Part shown: in pieces, positions 18,619 to 27,147 of the stretch
How positions within the stretch are numbered: the first letter of the stretch is position 1
Layout of the letters: each line of letters opens with the position of its first letter
Assembly: GCA_015068605.1 (NCBI GenBank)
Contig: SVKF01000012.1
Location: forward strand, 1 to 51,725
DNA length: 51,725 bases
Direction: 5' to 3'
From: Oscillospiraceae bacterium
GTDB lineage: Bacteria > Bacillota > Clostridia > Monoglobales > Monoglobaceae
Notes under the pieces: model-generated
The model's input: the letters and a program-made list of their open reading frames with translations, nothing else
Told to the model about the DNA's origin: nothing
Database searches by the model: none
Translations under genes and position numbers: made by a program

Positions 18619-19647
18619 ATGAAGATAGAGACTATTTTAAGTGATTTGATGAAAATAATGTCCGTAAGCGGATTTGAAAATGAAATGTGCGAGCAAATTG
18701 AGAGAATGATGTGCTCGTTTTGTGATACCGTGGAAATAAATCGTTTTAACAGCGTTATTTGTCATAAAAAAAGCAAAAATCCTCATGCGGAAAAGATTAT
18801 GATAGAGGCTCATCTTGACCAGATTGGACTTATGGTTAAGGAATTTGATGAAAAAGGACATATAAAATTCATATCTGTCGGAGGGATTGATAAACGAATT
18901 TTGCCGGGGTCAGAGGTCTTGATATCGGGCAAGGAAAATGTTTATGGCGTCATAGGCTCAAAGCCTCCTCATCTTAAGGAAAAGGCGGATAAAGATAAAA
19001 TGCCCGATATAGATGAATTGCTTATAGACACAGGGTATACGAAGGTTGCGCTTGAAGAAAAAATTTCCATAGGCGACAGTATCGTCTTAAAGTCGGTTTT
19101 CAATAGGCTGGTAGGGGATAATTATTGTGGGAAAGCTCTTGATAATCGGGCGGGAATGGCGGCTGTTATTGCAGCTGCAACGGAGATTTCCGACTCACCC
19201 TATGAAATATATTATGTCTTTACCTCAGAGGAAGAATTGGGGCTTCATGGCGCATATTCAGCCGCAAAAGAAATTAAGCCCGACTATGCCATTGTTGTGG
19301 ATGTTACCCACGGTAAAACGATAGATACGGAAAATGAAGCAGGTGTTTTTGAATTAGGCTGCGGTGCGGTTATATGCAGAGGTCCGTCTTTAAATTGCGA
19401 AGTCAGTCAAAAACTTGTTGATATTTCGGAACGAGCGAAAATTAAATATGACATTGAGGTTGCGTCGGGGCATTCGGGGACTAATGCATGGGTAATTCAA
19501 AAGGCATGGGGGAGCTGCAAAACAGGTCTTGTCTCCATTCCGCTCAAATATATGCATACATCGGTGGAAATGATAAATATTTCAGACATTAAAGAGGTCT
19601 CAAGACTCTTGAGTGAAGTGTTGAAAGGAGGGCTTGATAATGCTTAA
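18619..19647 (+). CDS. M42-family metallo-aminopeptidase (first of three)
   Basis: A 342-residue cytosolic peptidase of family M42 (glutamyl aminopeptidase / FrvX type, which forms tetrahedral dodecamers). All expected metal and catalytic residues are visible: H65 and D67 in 'A-H-L-D-Q-I-G', D175 in 'L-D-N-R-A-G', E205-E206 in 'S-E-E-E-L-G', D228 in 'V-V-D-V-T-H' and H313 in 'Y-M-H-T-S-V-E'. It is the first gene of a tightly packed operon and overlaps the next coding region by 8 nt. A role in trimming peptides from protein breakdown is the family norm. Confidence 0.92.
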   Translation: MKIETILSDLMKIMSVSGFENEMCEQIERMMCSFCDTVEINRFNSVICHKKSKNPHAEKIMIEAHLDQIGLMVKEFDEKGHIKFISVGGIDKRILPGSEVLISGKENVYGVIGSKPPHLKEKADKDKMPDIDELLIDTGYTKVALEEKISIGDSIVLKSVFNRLVGDNYCGKALDNRAGMAAVIAAATEISDSPYEIYYVFTSEEELGLHGAYSAAKEIKPDYAIVVDVTHGKTIDTENEAGVFELGCGAVICRGPSLNCEVSQKLVDISERAKIKYDIEVASGHSGTNAWVIQKAWGSCKTGLVSIPLKYMHTSVEMINISDIKEVSRLLSEVLKGGLDNA

Positions 19648-20641
19648 ACGGTTAACTGAAACAGATGGAGTTTCGGGAAATGAGAAGGAAATTGCAAAGC
19701 TTATATCCTCTGAAATCATGCCCTATTGCAATGATGCTACCATAGATAATATGAATAACCTTGTATGCCGGAAAAACGGAAAAAACGGCAAAAAAACAGT
19801 TCTTTTGTGTGCGCATACAGATGAGGTTGGCTTTATAATAAATAAGATAACGGATAAGGGCTATTTGAAATTTGAAACAGTTGGCGGAATTGAAACGAAA
19901 ATCCTTCTTTCTCAAAGAGTGAGATGCGGTGATGTTAGAGGTGTTATTTCTCTTAAGGCAATTCATCTTGTTGAGGGGGATGAAAGAGATAAAATCCCAA
20001 AGGAAAATGAACTATATATTGACATTGGCGCATCCTCGAAGGAAGATGCGGAAAAATATGTTAAAGCAGGGGATTATTTCGCTTTTGACAGCGACTATGT
20101 TTGTCAGGGAGATATGATTAAGGCGAAAGCTCTTGATGACAGAGTTGGATGTGCGCTTCTTATGGAAATGCTGAAAAGGGATTGGAATTGTAATCTAATC
20201 TGTGCATTTGTGACCTGCGAGGAAATTGGTCATCTCGGTGCAATTTCGGCACTTGAAAATATAGAGGCTGATTATGCTCTTGTTATTGAAGGGACAAGCT
20301 GCAACGATATGGCAGGCGTTCCCGACGAAAAAAGAGTTACAAATTTTGGCGGCGGAATTGCAATTTCGGTTATGGATTACGGGAGTGTGGCAAATCCTGA
20401 GCTTGTTGAAAAGCTTATAGATGTTGCAGAGAAAAATTCCGTTAAATGGCAATATAAAGCCTCTGTCAGAGGTGGAAATGATGCCCGTGTTATATCAACA
20501 AGGAAGGGTGGAATTAAAACGGCGAGCCTGTCCGTGCCATGTAAATACATTCATTCACCGATTTCGATAATGAATAAAAATGATTTTGAGTCAGGACTTA
20601 AGTTGGTCGAAAAGTTTTTGGAAGTTGCGGAGGAAATATAA
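19640..20641 (+). CDS. M42-family metallo-aminopeptidase (second of three)
   Basis: 333 residues. ATG 19640 is chosen over the in-frame TTG 19634 because AAGGAGGG ends 7-8 nt upstream of it. The active site appears intact: 'A-H-T-D-E-V-G', 'L-D-D-R-V-G', 'C-E-E-I-G-H' and 'Y-I-H-S-P'. At the third metal ligand Glu replaces Asp ('V-I-E-G-T'), a variation found in the family. The gene overlaps its upstream paralogue and abuts the next one directly (stop at 20641, next ATG at 20642). The translational coupling suggests that the three products are made together and may co-assemble. Confidence 0.9.
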   Translation: MLKRLTETDGVSGNEKEIAKLISSEIMPYCNDATIDNMNNLVCRKNGKNGKKTVLLCAHTDEVGFIINKITDKGYLKFETVGGIETKILLSQRVRCGDVRGVISLKAIHLVEGDERDKIPKENELYIDIGASSKEDAEKYVKAGDYFAFDSDYVCQGDMIKAKALDDRVGCALLMEMLKRDWNCNLICAFVTCEEIGHLGAISALENIEADYALVIEGTSCNDMAGVPDEKRVTNFGGGIAISVMDYGSVANPELVEKLIDVAEKNSVKWQYKASVRGGNDARVISTRKGGIKTASLSVPCKYIHSPISIMNKNDFESGLKLVEKFLEVAEEI

Positions 20642-21550
20642 ATGGAATTGTTTGAAATTTTAAACCCAAGCGGACGAGAAGAAAAAATGTCGCAATATAT
20701 AAAGTCTTTTGCAGAAGGACATGGATATAGTTGTAGGTGCGATGTTTTCGGTAATCTTATCTGCGAAAAAGGTGAAAATATAAAAATTGCGGTTGAGTGC
20801 GGAATAGATAATATTTCCATAATGAAAACTGCGGAAACCGAAAAAGGAATGCTCAAAATTGCTGTTCCTAATTCAGCATTGGTAAAATCCCTTGTTGGGA
20901 AAAAGATAAAATTTTTAAACGGTGTCATAGGGATTGTTCGCTGTGATAAAAAAGAGGATATAACTGATTTTGATTTAAATGTTGATATTGGTGCAAACAC
21001 AAAAGAAAAAGCGGAAAAAACGGTTCCGACAGGGGAATTTGCAACGGTAGAGTGTGAAATGTTTGAAAATGGTGGCTTTTTGTTCGGCAACGAAATTTCT
21101 GCCTATGCTCCGATTATGGTTTTGCTTGGAGTTATGAAAAATGCTGAAAATACTGCGTTTTTATTCTCGGCACAAAAGAAATTTATGTCCCGAGGACTTA
21201 ATGCGCTGTTTGAAAATTATGAGGCGGAAACTGTGATTTCGGTAAATGCTCTTGCGGAAAAAAACGGGATTTCGTGCGGCAAAGGTGCTGTGATTATTAT
21301 TAAGGAGAAAAATGCTGTCCCCACGGTTGATGTGCGAAAAGAGCTTATAAATTCAGCAGAAACCGTTCAGATTGGTGCGACCGATGAAGCCTTAGGACTT
21401 GATGCTCCGTTGATTTACGGAAAAGGTGCGCTTTGCGGCGGAGTTTGCATTCCCGTTCGGAGAAAAGGTGAAAGCTTTGAGTCGATAGCTAAATCGGATA
21501 TTAATTCGGCGGTCGAAATTATCGGAAATTATTTGAAAAGAGGAATATAA
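20642..21550 (+). CDS. Degenerate M42-family paralogue, probably inactive
   Basis: 302 residues, aligning along its length with the two preceding M42 peptidases but with the active site eroded. 'A-H-x-D' has become C53-G-I-D56, so the zinc His is lost. The 'D-D-R-V-G' motif is replaced by 'N-E-I-S-A-Y', the catalytic 'E-E' pair by 'A-Q-K-K', and the C-terminal 'Y-I-H' region by 'C-I-P-V-R'. The backbone motif 'V-D-I-G-A' is kept. The reading frame is intact and has its own RBS, so this looks like a selected non-catalytic subunit or binding protein rather than a decaying gene. It could modify an M42 hetero-oligomer. Confidence 0.75.
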   Translation: MELFEILNPSGREEKMSQYIKSFAEGHGYSCRCDVFGNLICEKGENIKIAVECGIDNISIMKTAETEKGMLKIAVPNSALVKSLVGKKIKFLNGVIGIVRCDKKEDITDFDLNVDIGANTKEKAEKTVPTGEFATVECEMFENGGFLFGNEISAYAPIMVLLGVMKNAENTAFLFSAQKKFMSRGLNALFENYEAETVISVNALAEKNGISCGKGAVIIIKEKNAVPTVDVRKELINSAETVQIGATDEALGLDAPLIYGKGALCGGVCIPVRRKGESFESIAKSDINSAVEIIGNYLKRGI

Positions 21551-22834
21551 ATGAATATTGAAAATATGCTTAATACGGAGATGGGAATTTCCCCGAGAGT
21601 GTATGAAATTGTGAAAAATGCGGAAGGACGTGCAGTGGAGTTTTATAAAAAAGCGGAGGAGGTTGCTGAATATAATCAGCTTAAGGTTCTGAATGCTTTC
21701 AGAAAATTCAGACTTTCATATTCTCATTTCGGTGAAACATCGGGATATGGCTATGATGATTTGGGAAGAGATACGCTCGATGAGGTTTTTGCGGATATTT
21801 TTCATGCCGAAAGTGCAATGGTAAGGCATAATATCGTGTCGGGAACACAGGCGATTGCTCTTTGCCTTTATGCAGTTTTAAGACCGGGAGACACACTTGT
21901 TTCTCTTGTTGGAAGTCCTTATGACACAATGGAAGAGGTTATAGGGATAAGAGGCGAAGAAGGGACAGGTTCTTTGAAGGATTTTGGGGTGAATTATGAC
22001 CAGGTTGACTTGCTCCCTGACGGAACTGTTGACTATAACGGAATTGCTGAAATATTGAAGATGAAAAAAGTTAAGGCGGTTTTAATTCAGCGCTCCAAAG
22101 GCTATGACTGGAGAAAATCCCTTGATGTTGCAGAGATTGGGAAAATCATCAAAACTGTTAAAGGTGTAAGTCCCGATACGGTGTGTATAGTTGATAATTG
22201 CTATGGTGAATTTGTTGAGAAGGTTGAGCCGACAGATGTGGGGGCTGACCTTGTTGTAGGCTCTCTTATAAAAAATGCCGGTGGCAGCCTTGCTCAAAGC
22301 GGCGGATATGTTGCCGGAAAAGAAAAATATGTTGAATTGGTTGGATACAGATTCACGGCTCCGGGACTTGGGAAACACGTTGGGGCAAGTCTTGGGTTTA
22401 ACAAGAGCCTTTATCAAGGGCTTTTTATGGCACCGCACATTGTTTGCCAAAGTATAAAAACTGCTATACTTTGTGCCTGTGCTTTTGAGGATTTAGGTTA
22501 TGATGTTTGTCCCAAGTCGGATGAAGTCAGAACAGATATAATTCAGGCAATACGCCTTGGTAAACCTGAAAAGGTTATAAAATTCTGTCAGGGAATTCAG
22601 AGCGGCTCTCCTGTTGACAGCCATGTAAGCCCTGTTCCGTGGGCAATGCCGGGGTATGAGGATGAGGTTATAATGGCGGCAGGAGCCTTTGTCCAGGGAG
22701 CATCAATTGAACTTAGCGCCGACGCTCCGATATGTGAGCCGTATAATGTCTATATGCAAGGCGGAATTGTTTATGAAGCTTCAAAGCTTGGAATAATGGA
22801 GGCTGTTTCAAGAGTTATTAAGGAGGATGAATAA
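21551..22834 (+). CDS. Methionine gamma-lyase-family PLP enzyme (aluminium-resistance protein family)
   Basis: A 427-residue PLP-dependent enzyme of the Met_gamma_lyase family (Pfam PF06838, often annotated 'aluminium resistance protein'). Features of the fold are 'H-F-G-E-T-S-G-Y-G-Y-D-D-L-G-R' near the N-terminus, 'V-S-G-T-Q-A-I-A' in the cofactor phosphate region, 'I-V-D-N-C-Y-G-E-F' with the ring-binding Asp, and the likely Schiff-base Lys in 'G-S-L-I-K-N-A-G-G'. The reaction is not firmly known for the family; cysteine- or methionine-type C-S lyase activity is usually proposed. It abuts the M42 pseudo-enzyme upstream and overlaps the next start codon by one base. Confidence 0.88.
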   Translation: MNIENMLNTEMGISPRVYEIVKNAEGRAVEFYKKAEEVAEYNQLKVLNAFRKFRLSYSHFGETSGYGYDDLGRDTLDEVFADIFHAESAMVRHNIVSGTQAIALCLYAVLRPGDTLVSLVGSPYDTMEEVIGIRGEEGTGSLKDFGVNYDQVDLLPDGTVDYNGIAEILKMKKVKAVLIQRSKGYDWRKSLDVAEIGKIIKTVKGVSPDTVCIVDNCYGEFVEKVEPTDVGADLVVGSLIKNAGGSLAQSGGYVAGKEKYVELVGYRFTAPGLGKHVGASLGFNKSLYQGLFMAPHIVCQSIKTAILCACAFEDLGYDVCPKSDEVRTDIIQAIRLGKPEKVIKFCQGIQSGSPVDSHVSPVPWAMPGYEDEVIMAAGAFVQGASIELSADAPICEPYNVYMQGGIVYEASKLGIMEAVSRVIKEDE

Positions 22835-22998
22835 TGCCTGCTAAAAAATGTATTTTATATGACAGAAATTGCACGGGTTGTATGGAGTGCGACCGTTGTG
22901 ATTTAAATCCCGATAAAATTTGCGATAGTTGCGGAAAATGTCTGGAAGACGAAAAAGGGTACAGGGAACTGAAAATAGACGGAATTGAAATTGAATAA
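22834..22998 (+). CDS. Small cysteine-rich protein, 54 residues, eight cysteines
   Basis: This short gene begins at ATG 22834, overlapping the previous stop (TAATG), with AGGAGG 11 nt upstream. The 54-residue product carries eight Cys at positions 6, 13, 16, 19, 22, 30, 33 and 36. They form a C-x2-C-x2-C-x2-C run followed by C-x2-C-x2-C, and the tail is acidic and Cys-free. The spacing suggests a zinc or iron-sulfur site. It does not match a standard 2[4Fe-4S] ferredoxin, which has Pro after each cluster motif. Position at the end of the M42/C-S lyase operon hints at a metal or sulfur role. I do not recognise a family. Confidence 0.75.
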   Translation: MPAKKCILYDRNCTGCMECDRCDLNPDKICDSCGKCLEDEKGYRELKIDGIEIE

Positions 22999-23059
22999 AA
23001 GCTTGTGGCAGAACAAGTTTTTGCGTAATATGAAATTGCGTATTTCGTATTATACAAAA

Positions 23060-23100
23060 GGGGATATGGCGAAATGAAATCATTTTACCATATCCTCTTT
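23060..23100 (+). terminator. Terminator between convergent operons, probably bidirectional
   Basis: The stem ggatatggcgaaatg / cattttaccatatcc with an aaat loop is followed by tcttt on the plus strand; the minus strand also gives a T-containing tail (ccccttttg). It lies between the Cys-rich gene (ends 22998) and the permease gene on the opposite strand (ends 23138). The aaatgaaatcatttt core matches the hairpin at 94-131. Confidence 0.75.
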
Positions 23101-23137
23101 AAGTTTAAAACGAAATATTTATATTTTGAATAACTAA

Positions 23138-23968
23138 CTATTTCTTTATTTTCTTTGTTGTCATTTTAAGGGCGAAAACGCTCAAAAAGTAAAAAGCAAC
23201 AATGAAAAGTATGAAAACAAGCCAACAAAGGGCAATATCTCCCATATCTCCGCTGTATTTTTTTACATCAGCGCTGGGAATAAAGTCGAATTCAACTTTA
23301 GGTGGGAGCTTGTCTTCAAATTTAGAGGGTAAATCCGTTATATCGCCGATTGTTCCAAATGCACCCATGCCCCATTTGCTTACAGTAAATTGTGCAATTA
23401 CTTCAGAAATCCCGTTTAATGCAAAGAGGACACCTGCCATAACAAGCTGAATGAGCAACAAAAGAGGCATAACCGTCATGGCAACTATGGGGTTAGGAAC
23501 GGCAGAGGAAATAACAAATGCCATTGCGTCAGATGCATACATAATGAGAAAAATTGAAATTAAGTATGCAAGAGGATTGCCGTCTAATCTGCTGCCAAGA
23601 AAAATTACAAAAATTATAAAAACAATAAGGCTCTGAATCATACACAGGAAAAACTGATAAATAAAGTGCGCCGCCATATAAGATGAGGCATGAAGAGACT
23701 TATCCAGTTCGTCCTTTACAATATCGTTTTTTTCACGGCACACCAACTGAATGGAATTAAAAATGCCAATCCATATACAAACACAGATAAGTGAGAAAAA
23801 TCCGGATTTTGTATCCTCGTATGTTTTAAACATTTTTGCGCCGGTCACAATCATAACCAAAAAGGTAATGACAATTCCTATAAATATTGAAACAATACTT
23901 TCTCTTTTAAGTGTTCGGAAAAACTTCTTTGTATATATTTGAATTTGAAGAATAGCGTTATTTCCCAT
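23138..23968 (-). CDS. ABC-2 type membrane permease (ABCG-like half)
   Basis: A 276-residue integral membrane protein with about six hydrophobic segments: two near residues 25-85, four between 100 and 185, and a final one near 245-265. Between the last two lies a ~60-residue loop, probably extracytoplasmic, containing 'L-P-S-K-F-E-D-K-L-P-P-K-V'. ATG 23968 is chosen over 23980 because GGAG lies 7 nt upstream of it. The protein resembles the transmembrane half of ABCG/ABC-2 exporters. It follows the FHA-ABC ATPase on the same strand after a hairpin-rich gap of about 180 nt. The pair should form an exporter, substrate unknown. Confidence 0.78.
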   Translation of the reverse strand: MGNNAILQIQIYTKKFFRTLKRESIVSIFIGIVITFLVMIVTGAKMFKTYEDTKSGFFSLICVCIWIGIFNSIQLVCREKNDIVKDELDKSLHASSYMAAHFIYQFFLCMIQSLIVFIIFVIFLGSRLDGNPLAYLISIFLIMYASDAMAFVISSAVPNPIVAMTVMPLLLLIQLVMAGVLFALNGISEVIAQFTVSKWGMGAFGTIGDITDLPSKFEDKLPPKVEFDFIPSADVKKYSGDMGDIALCWLVFILFIVAFYFLSVFALKMTTKKIKK

Positions 23969-24017
23969 AATAATCTCCATTCTGCCGCTCTGCGTCGGCT
24001 TAAACAGTAATTAATTT

Positions 24018-24156
24018 TCTCTTATCTGCAGAGCAAGGAATGATAAGAGATTATTTCGTCCATTTGCATTTTTGAGCACTTATGCTCAAAAAATTTTGCA
24101 CGGATAATAAAATCTGCTGATGTATTAACGGAAAAGTTTCTTTTCCGTTAATACAT
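24018..24156 (-). other. Three consecutive stem-loops between FHA-ABC and permease genes
   Basis: The intergenic stretch contains hairpins tctcttatc/gataagaga (24018-24050), tttttgagca/tgctcaaaaa (24069-24092) and a 16-bp perfect stem (24120-24135 with 24141-24156). The last one covers the stop codon of the ATPase gene. None has a long T-run on the minus strand, so they may be mRNA-processing or stability elements rather than full terminators. Confidence 0.6.
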
Positions 24157-25680
24157 CCTCCTGAATTTTTCAACAAATTCATCAGCTCGACCTTCACCGT
24201 TTTCGGATACGGGGTTGATGAGTTTGGTTATATCTTTAAGTGCATCAACACCAAAAAATTCCAAAGCCTCGGTAACAGAGCCGCAAAATGCCAATCTTCC
24301 GATACCGTCTTTATTACTTTTCGCCAAAATAATAACTTTTGTGTATATTCTTTCGGGGTTAGGATAAGAAGCGTAGTTGTGAGAAATCAGCATAACCATT
24401 TTTCCGATATCGGACAAGGCTTTAAGATTACTCATAAGCTCCATACCGCTTTTTGGGTCAAGACCCGAATCCGGCTCGTCGAGAAAGAAAATGTCAGCAT
24501 CTGTTACAACCTCATTTGCGATTGCAGCTCGTCTTTGTTCACCGCCGGAAAGCTTTTTGATTTCCATATCAGCTTTCCCTTTAAGACCTAAAGAATCAAG
24601 GGTATCCATAATGAAACGGGAACGCTCTGATTTTGACATTTTCCGTTTGCAACGAAGAATACAGGTATCTGTAACAACATCTATTAACCGTTCCTCTTTA
24701 CGGATAGGCAGTGTCTGGGGAACATAGGCAATTCCGGAGGTTAATTCGCTGTTGCCGGATGTTACTCTGCCACCTATGGAAATAGTCCCGGCAATGCTGT
24801 ATTTACCCAAAATTGAGTTCATAAATGTGGACTTGCCGGCACCACTGCCTCCGATAATAAGGGCGAAATCACCCTTATCTATGTCTAAGGATATGTCTTT
24901 AAGCAAAACTTTTTTCTTAAGCTTATCGGAAACATGAGTTTCGTTAAGCCGTACAGAAAGCCCCGGCTCTGTAACAAGACAAATACTGTATAATACCTCA
25001 TTTTTATCATAGAAAAGATAATTGTTGTCTATTTTAAATGCATCCTTGCTTCTTATCCGACAGCTGTCAGAAACAACGCTGTTATTATAACGCAAAATAC
25101 TCTTGTTTGATGTGCTTTTAACAGTACAGCCAAAGTCATTGGTGGAAACAACCGCGTTTTGCACAACCATCTGGCTTTTATCAAACTCAATCAGGTTTTT
25201 TCTTGATAAACCGATAGAATTGTTTGCTTCGGAAAGCTTAGCTCTTCGCCATTTGGACCTCTTATCGTAGCTTGTTGAGAAAACTATGGTTACGGCATTG
25301 TTGTGAGCTTTTTTTGAGTCTCTGCAATCAAAACGCAAAACATCTCCGTCATTTAACCTGATTGGACTATCGGAAGGATTAACATCTTGTTTATACAGAA
25401 TGCCGTTGATGAAAGTACCGTTAAGGCTATTGTTGTCAGTATAATAAAATCCGTCGGGCTGAACGGTGAATTTTCCGTGACTACGGGAAATTATAGGTGA
25501 GTCAAGAACAATATCAGGAACACTTCCCGGAATTTTCCGACCCAATGTCATATCTTTTGTCAGCTTAATAACCGCTACATCTTTTTTTATATCACTGAAA
25601 ACAAGCAGATATGCCATTTTTGAGGATGTACCGTAAGCGGAACTGCCTGCAGTTGTGGTGGATATGGTTTTTCTTAACAT
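24148..25680 (-). CDS. FHA-domain ABC transporter ATPase (Rv1747-like)
   Basis: 510 residues. ATG 25680 is preferred to the in-frame GTG 25689 because AAGGTG sits 6 nt upstream of it. Residues ~25-135 are a canonical FHA phosphothreonine-binding domain with G47-R48, S65-x-x-H68 and N87-G88. Residues ~150-235 look like a second FHA fold whose binding residues are lost ('S-I-G-L-S-R-K-N' and 'K-S-I-L-R-Y-N-N'). Residues ~255-460 are an ABCG-type nucleotide-binding domain: Walker A 'G-G-S-G-A-G-K-S-T' (K283), signature 'L-S-G-G-E-Q', Walker B 'I-F-F-L-D-E-P'. The order FHA-FHA-ABC with a neighbouring kinase matches the mycobacterial Rv1747/PknF pair, although there the membrane domain is fused. 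Confidence 0.88.
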   Translation of the reverse strand: MLRKTISTTTAGSSAYGTSSKMAYLLVFSDIKKDVAVIKLTKDMTLGRKIPGSVPDIVLDSPIISRSHGKFTVQPDGFYYTDNNSLNGTFINGILYKQDVNPSDSPIRLNDGDVLRFDCRDSKKAHNNAVTIVFSTSYDKRSKWRRAKLSEANNSIGLSRKNLIEFDKSQMVVQNAVVSTNDFGCTVKSTSNKSILRYNNSVVSDSCRIRSKDAFKIDNNYLFYDKNEVLYSICLVTEPGLSVRLNETHVSDKLKKKVLLKDISLDIDKGDFALIIGGSGAGKSTFMNSILGKYSIAGTISIGGRVTSGNSELTSGIAYVPQTLPIRKEERLIDVVTDTCILRCKRKMSKSERSRFIMDTLDSLGLKGKADMEIKKLSGGEQRRAAIANEVVTDADIFFLDEPDSGLDPKSGMELMSNLKALSDIGKMVMLISHNYASYPNPERIYTKVIILAKSNKDGIGRLAFCGSVTEALEFFGVDALKDITKLINPVSENGEGRADEFVEKFRRMY

Positions 25681-25725
25681 CTGTGTCACCTTGTTTTAAA
25701 AAATTTCTAACTGTAAATTAATCTT

Positions 25726-27090
25726 TTATATAGACCCCGGAGTATTGAAAAAGGATGTAGAGGACGATTCTTCTGAAGATTTACCCTCATCCTTTCTGTA
25801 ATCCGAGGATGATGTTTCGGGTTTAGGACTTACAACTTCGGTGTGTCCACCGATTTCGGAAGCTGATTTTCTCTTTGTTCCCATATTTATTATCAATCTG
25901 CTTCCCGTGGATGTGGTCGAGGTTGATGGTGCAGATGATGGCGGTGATGATACCGCTACTGGTGGTGTTGCCGATGGCGGTGATGATACCGCTGATGATG
26001 GTGATGATACTATCGTTTCTTTATCCTTTGTTGAGAAACTCATCCTGAGCCTTGACCCCGAGCCTGACGATGAGGCAGAGGAAGATGTGGAAGACGAAGC
26101 CTCAGAAGATATGTTAATTCGCAAACCTCCCGAAGCAGAAGCAGAGCCATATAAATCGTCTGTCGCATCAATATTTGCATCTAATGTAGCAAATGGGTCG
26201 ACAACCATTTTCTTACCACCCGTGGAAAGAAGCTCAAGGTCTTCAAGCATTTCCTGTGGGGTTTTATATCTTTTAGACACATCTCCTGCACAGGCGCGCA
26301 TAATAATATTCCGTAAACTTTTATTTCCCCTCGCAGGTGATGGGAAGGGTGCGCCTGAAAGACGCTTGGAAATTGCTTCATTAAGTGTTGCGGATGTACT
26401 TGTAAAGGGCAAACATCCGTTATTGAGGAAAATATACATAACAAGACCCAAGCTGTAAACATCGGAGGATATATCATACTTTCCAACAGAATTACGGTGT
26501 ATTTCAGGAGCGGTGTATGCAAGTGTTCCGATATTCATGGTGAAGCCGGAGGTGTATTCGGAAACGATTTTGGCTATCCCGAAATCACCGAGTTTATATG
26601 TACCTTCTTTATCCACAAAAATGTTCTGAGGTTTAATATCTCTATGTATAATATTATGGTCAGATGCGTGGATTAAAGCTGTGCACATATCCTTTCCGAG
26701 CTTTATGACCTGAGCCTCACTAAGGTTATCTCCTTCGCTGAGAGGCTGAAGCTTTTCCATTTTTATCAAAATATCGATTTCCGAAAGATGGTTGTTATCA
26801 TCATAAATCTGACGCTGTGTGCTATCGTGATAATTAACTATGTTAGGGCAACCCGAAAGGTCACGAAGAATTTTAATTTCATTCAAAGCGGTTTCGGGAA
26901 TACGCACCTCACCGCGCAGGTTTTTCTTAACGGTAACGATTTTCAGTGCGGCAACTTCCTTAAAGCCCATGGCTGTTGATTGAATCTCAAAAACACTGGA
27001 CATTGCACCTTCGCCGAGAAATTCGCCCGAATATGTCCAGTTTTCCCATAATGGTTCATAGCTTTTCAATCTTTCTTCAACAGTTTTCAA
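25726..27090 (-). CDS. Soluble Ser/Thr protein kinase with Ser/Thr/Pro-rich tail
   Basis: A Hanks-type kinase of about 454 residues. The GTG at 27099 overlaps the only Shine-Dalgarno GGAG, so the TTG three codons later (27090) is the better start; numbers here count from the GTG. The kinase signatures are complete: glycine loop 'G-E-G-A-M-S-S-V-F' (29-37), K53, E74, H152-R-D-I-K-P-Q-N159, D172-F-G174 and A-P-E (198-200). After ~residue 300 there is a low-complexity Ser/Pro/Thr tail with three similar short motifs. No transmembrane segment or PASTA repeats are present, so it is not PrkC/PknB. Immediately downstream are an FHA-ABC ATPase and a permease, the likely phosphorylation partners. Confidence 0.9.
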   Translation of the reverse strand: MKTVEERLKSYEPLWENWTYSGEFLGEGAMSSVFEIQSTAMGFKEVAALKIVTVKKNLRGEVRIPETALNEIKILRDLSGCPNIVNYHDSTQRQIYDDNNHLSEIDILIKMEKLQPLSEGDNLSEAQVIKLGKDMCTALIHASDHNIIHRDIKPQNIFVDKEGTYKLGDFGIAKIVSEYTSGFTMNIGTLAYTAPEIHRNSVGKYDISSDVYSLGLVMYIFLNNGCLPFTSTSATLNEAISKRLSGAPFPSPARGNKSLRNIIMRACAGDVSKRYKTPQEMLEDLELLSTGGKKMVVDPFATLDANIDATDDLYGSASASGGLRINISSEASSSTSSSASSSGSGSRLRMSFSTKDKETIVSSPSSAVSSPPSATPPVAVSSPPSSAPSTSTTSTGSRLIINMGTKRKSASEIGGHTEVVSPKPETSSSDYRKDEGKSSEESSSTSFFNTPGSI

Positions 27091-27147
27091 AATCAACACT
27101 CCGATATTTTGAATTATGAAAATTTAAGGTATATATATTATACCATT

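Noticed and set aside
20551-21090. A 179-codon minus-strand frame opposite the third M42 gene
   Set aside because: Shadow of a real gene; biased composition, no family features.
25841-26458. A 205-codon plus-strand frame rich in Asp/Gly/Val
   Set aside because: It is the complement of the kinase's Ser/Pro-rich tail; its composition follows from that tail and it has no RBS.
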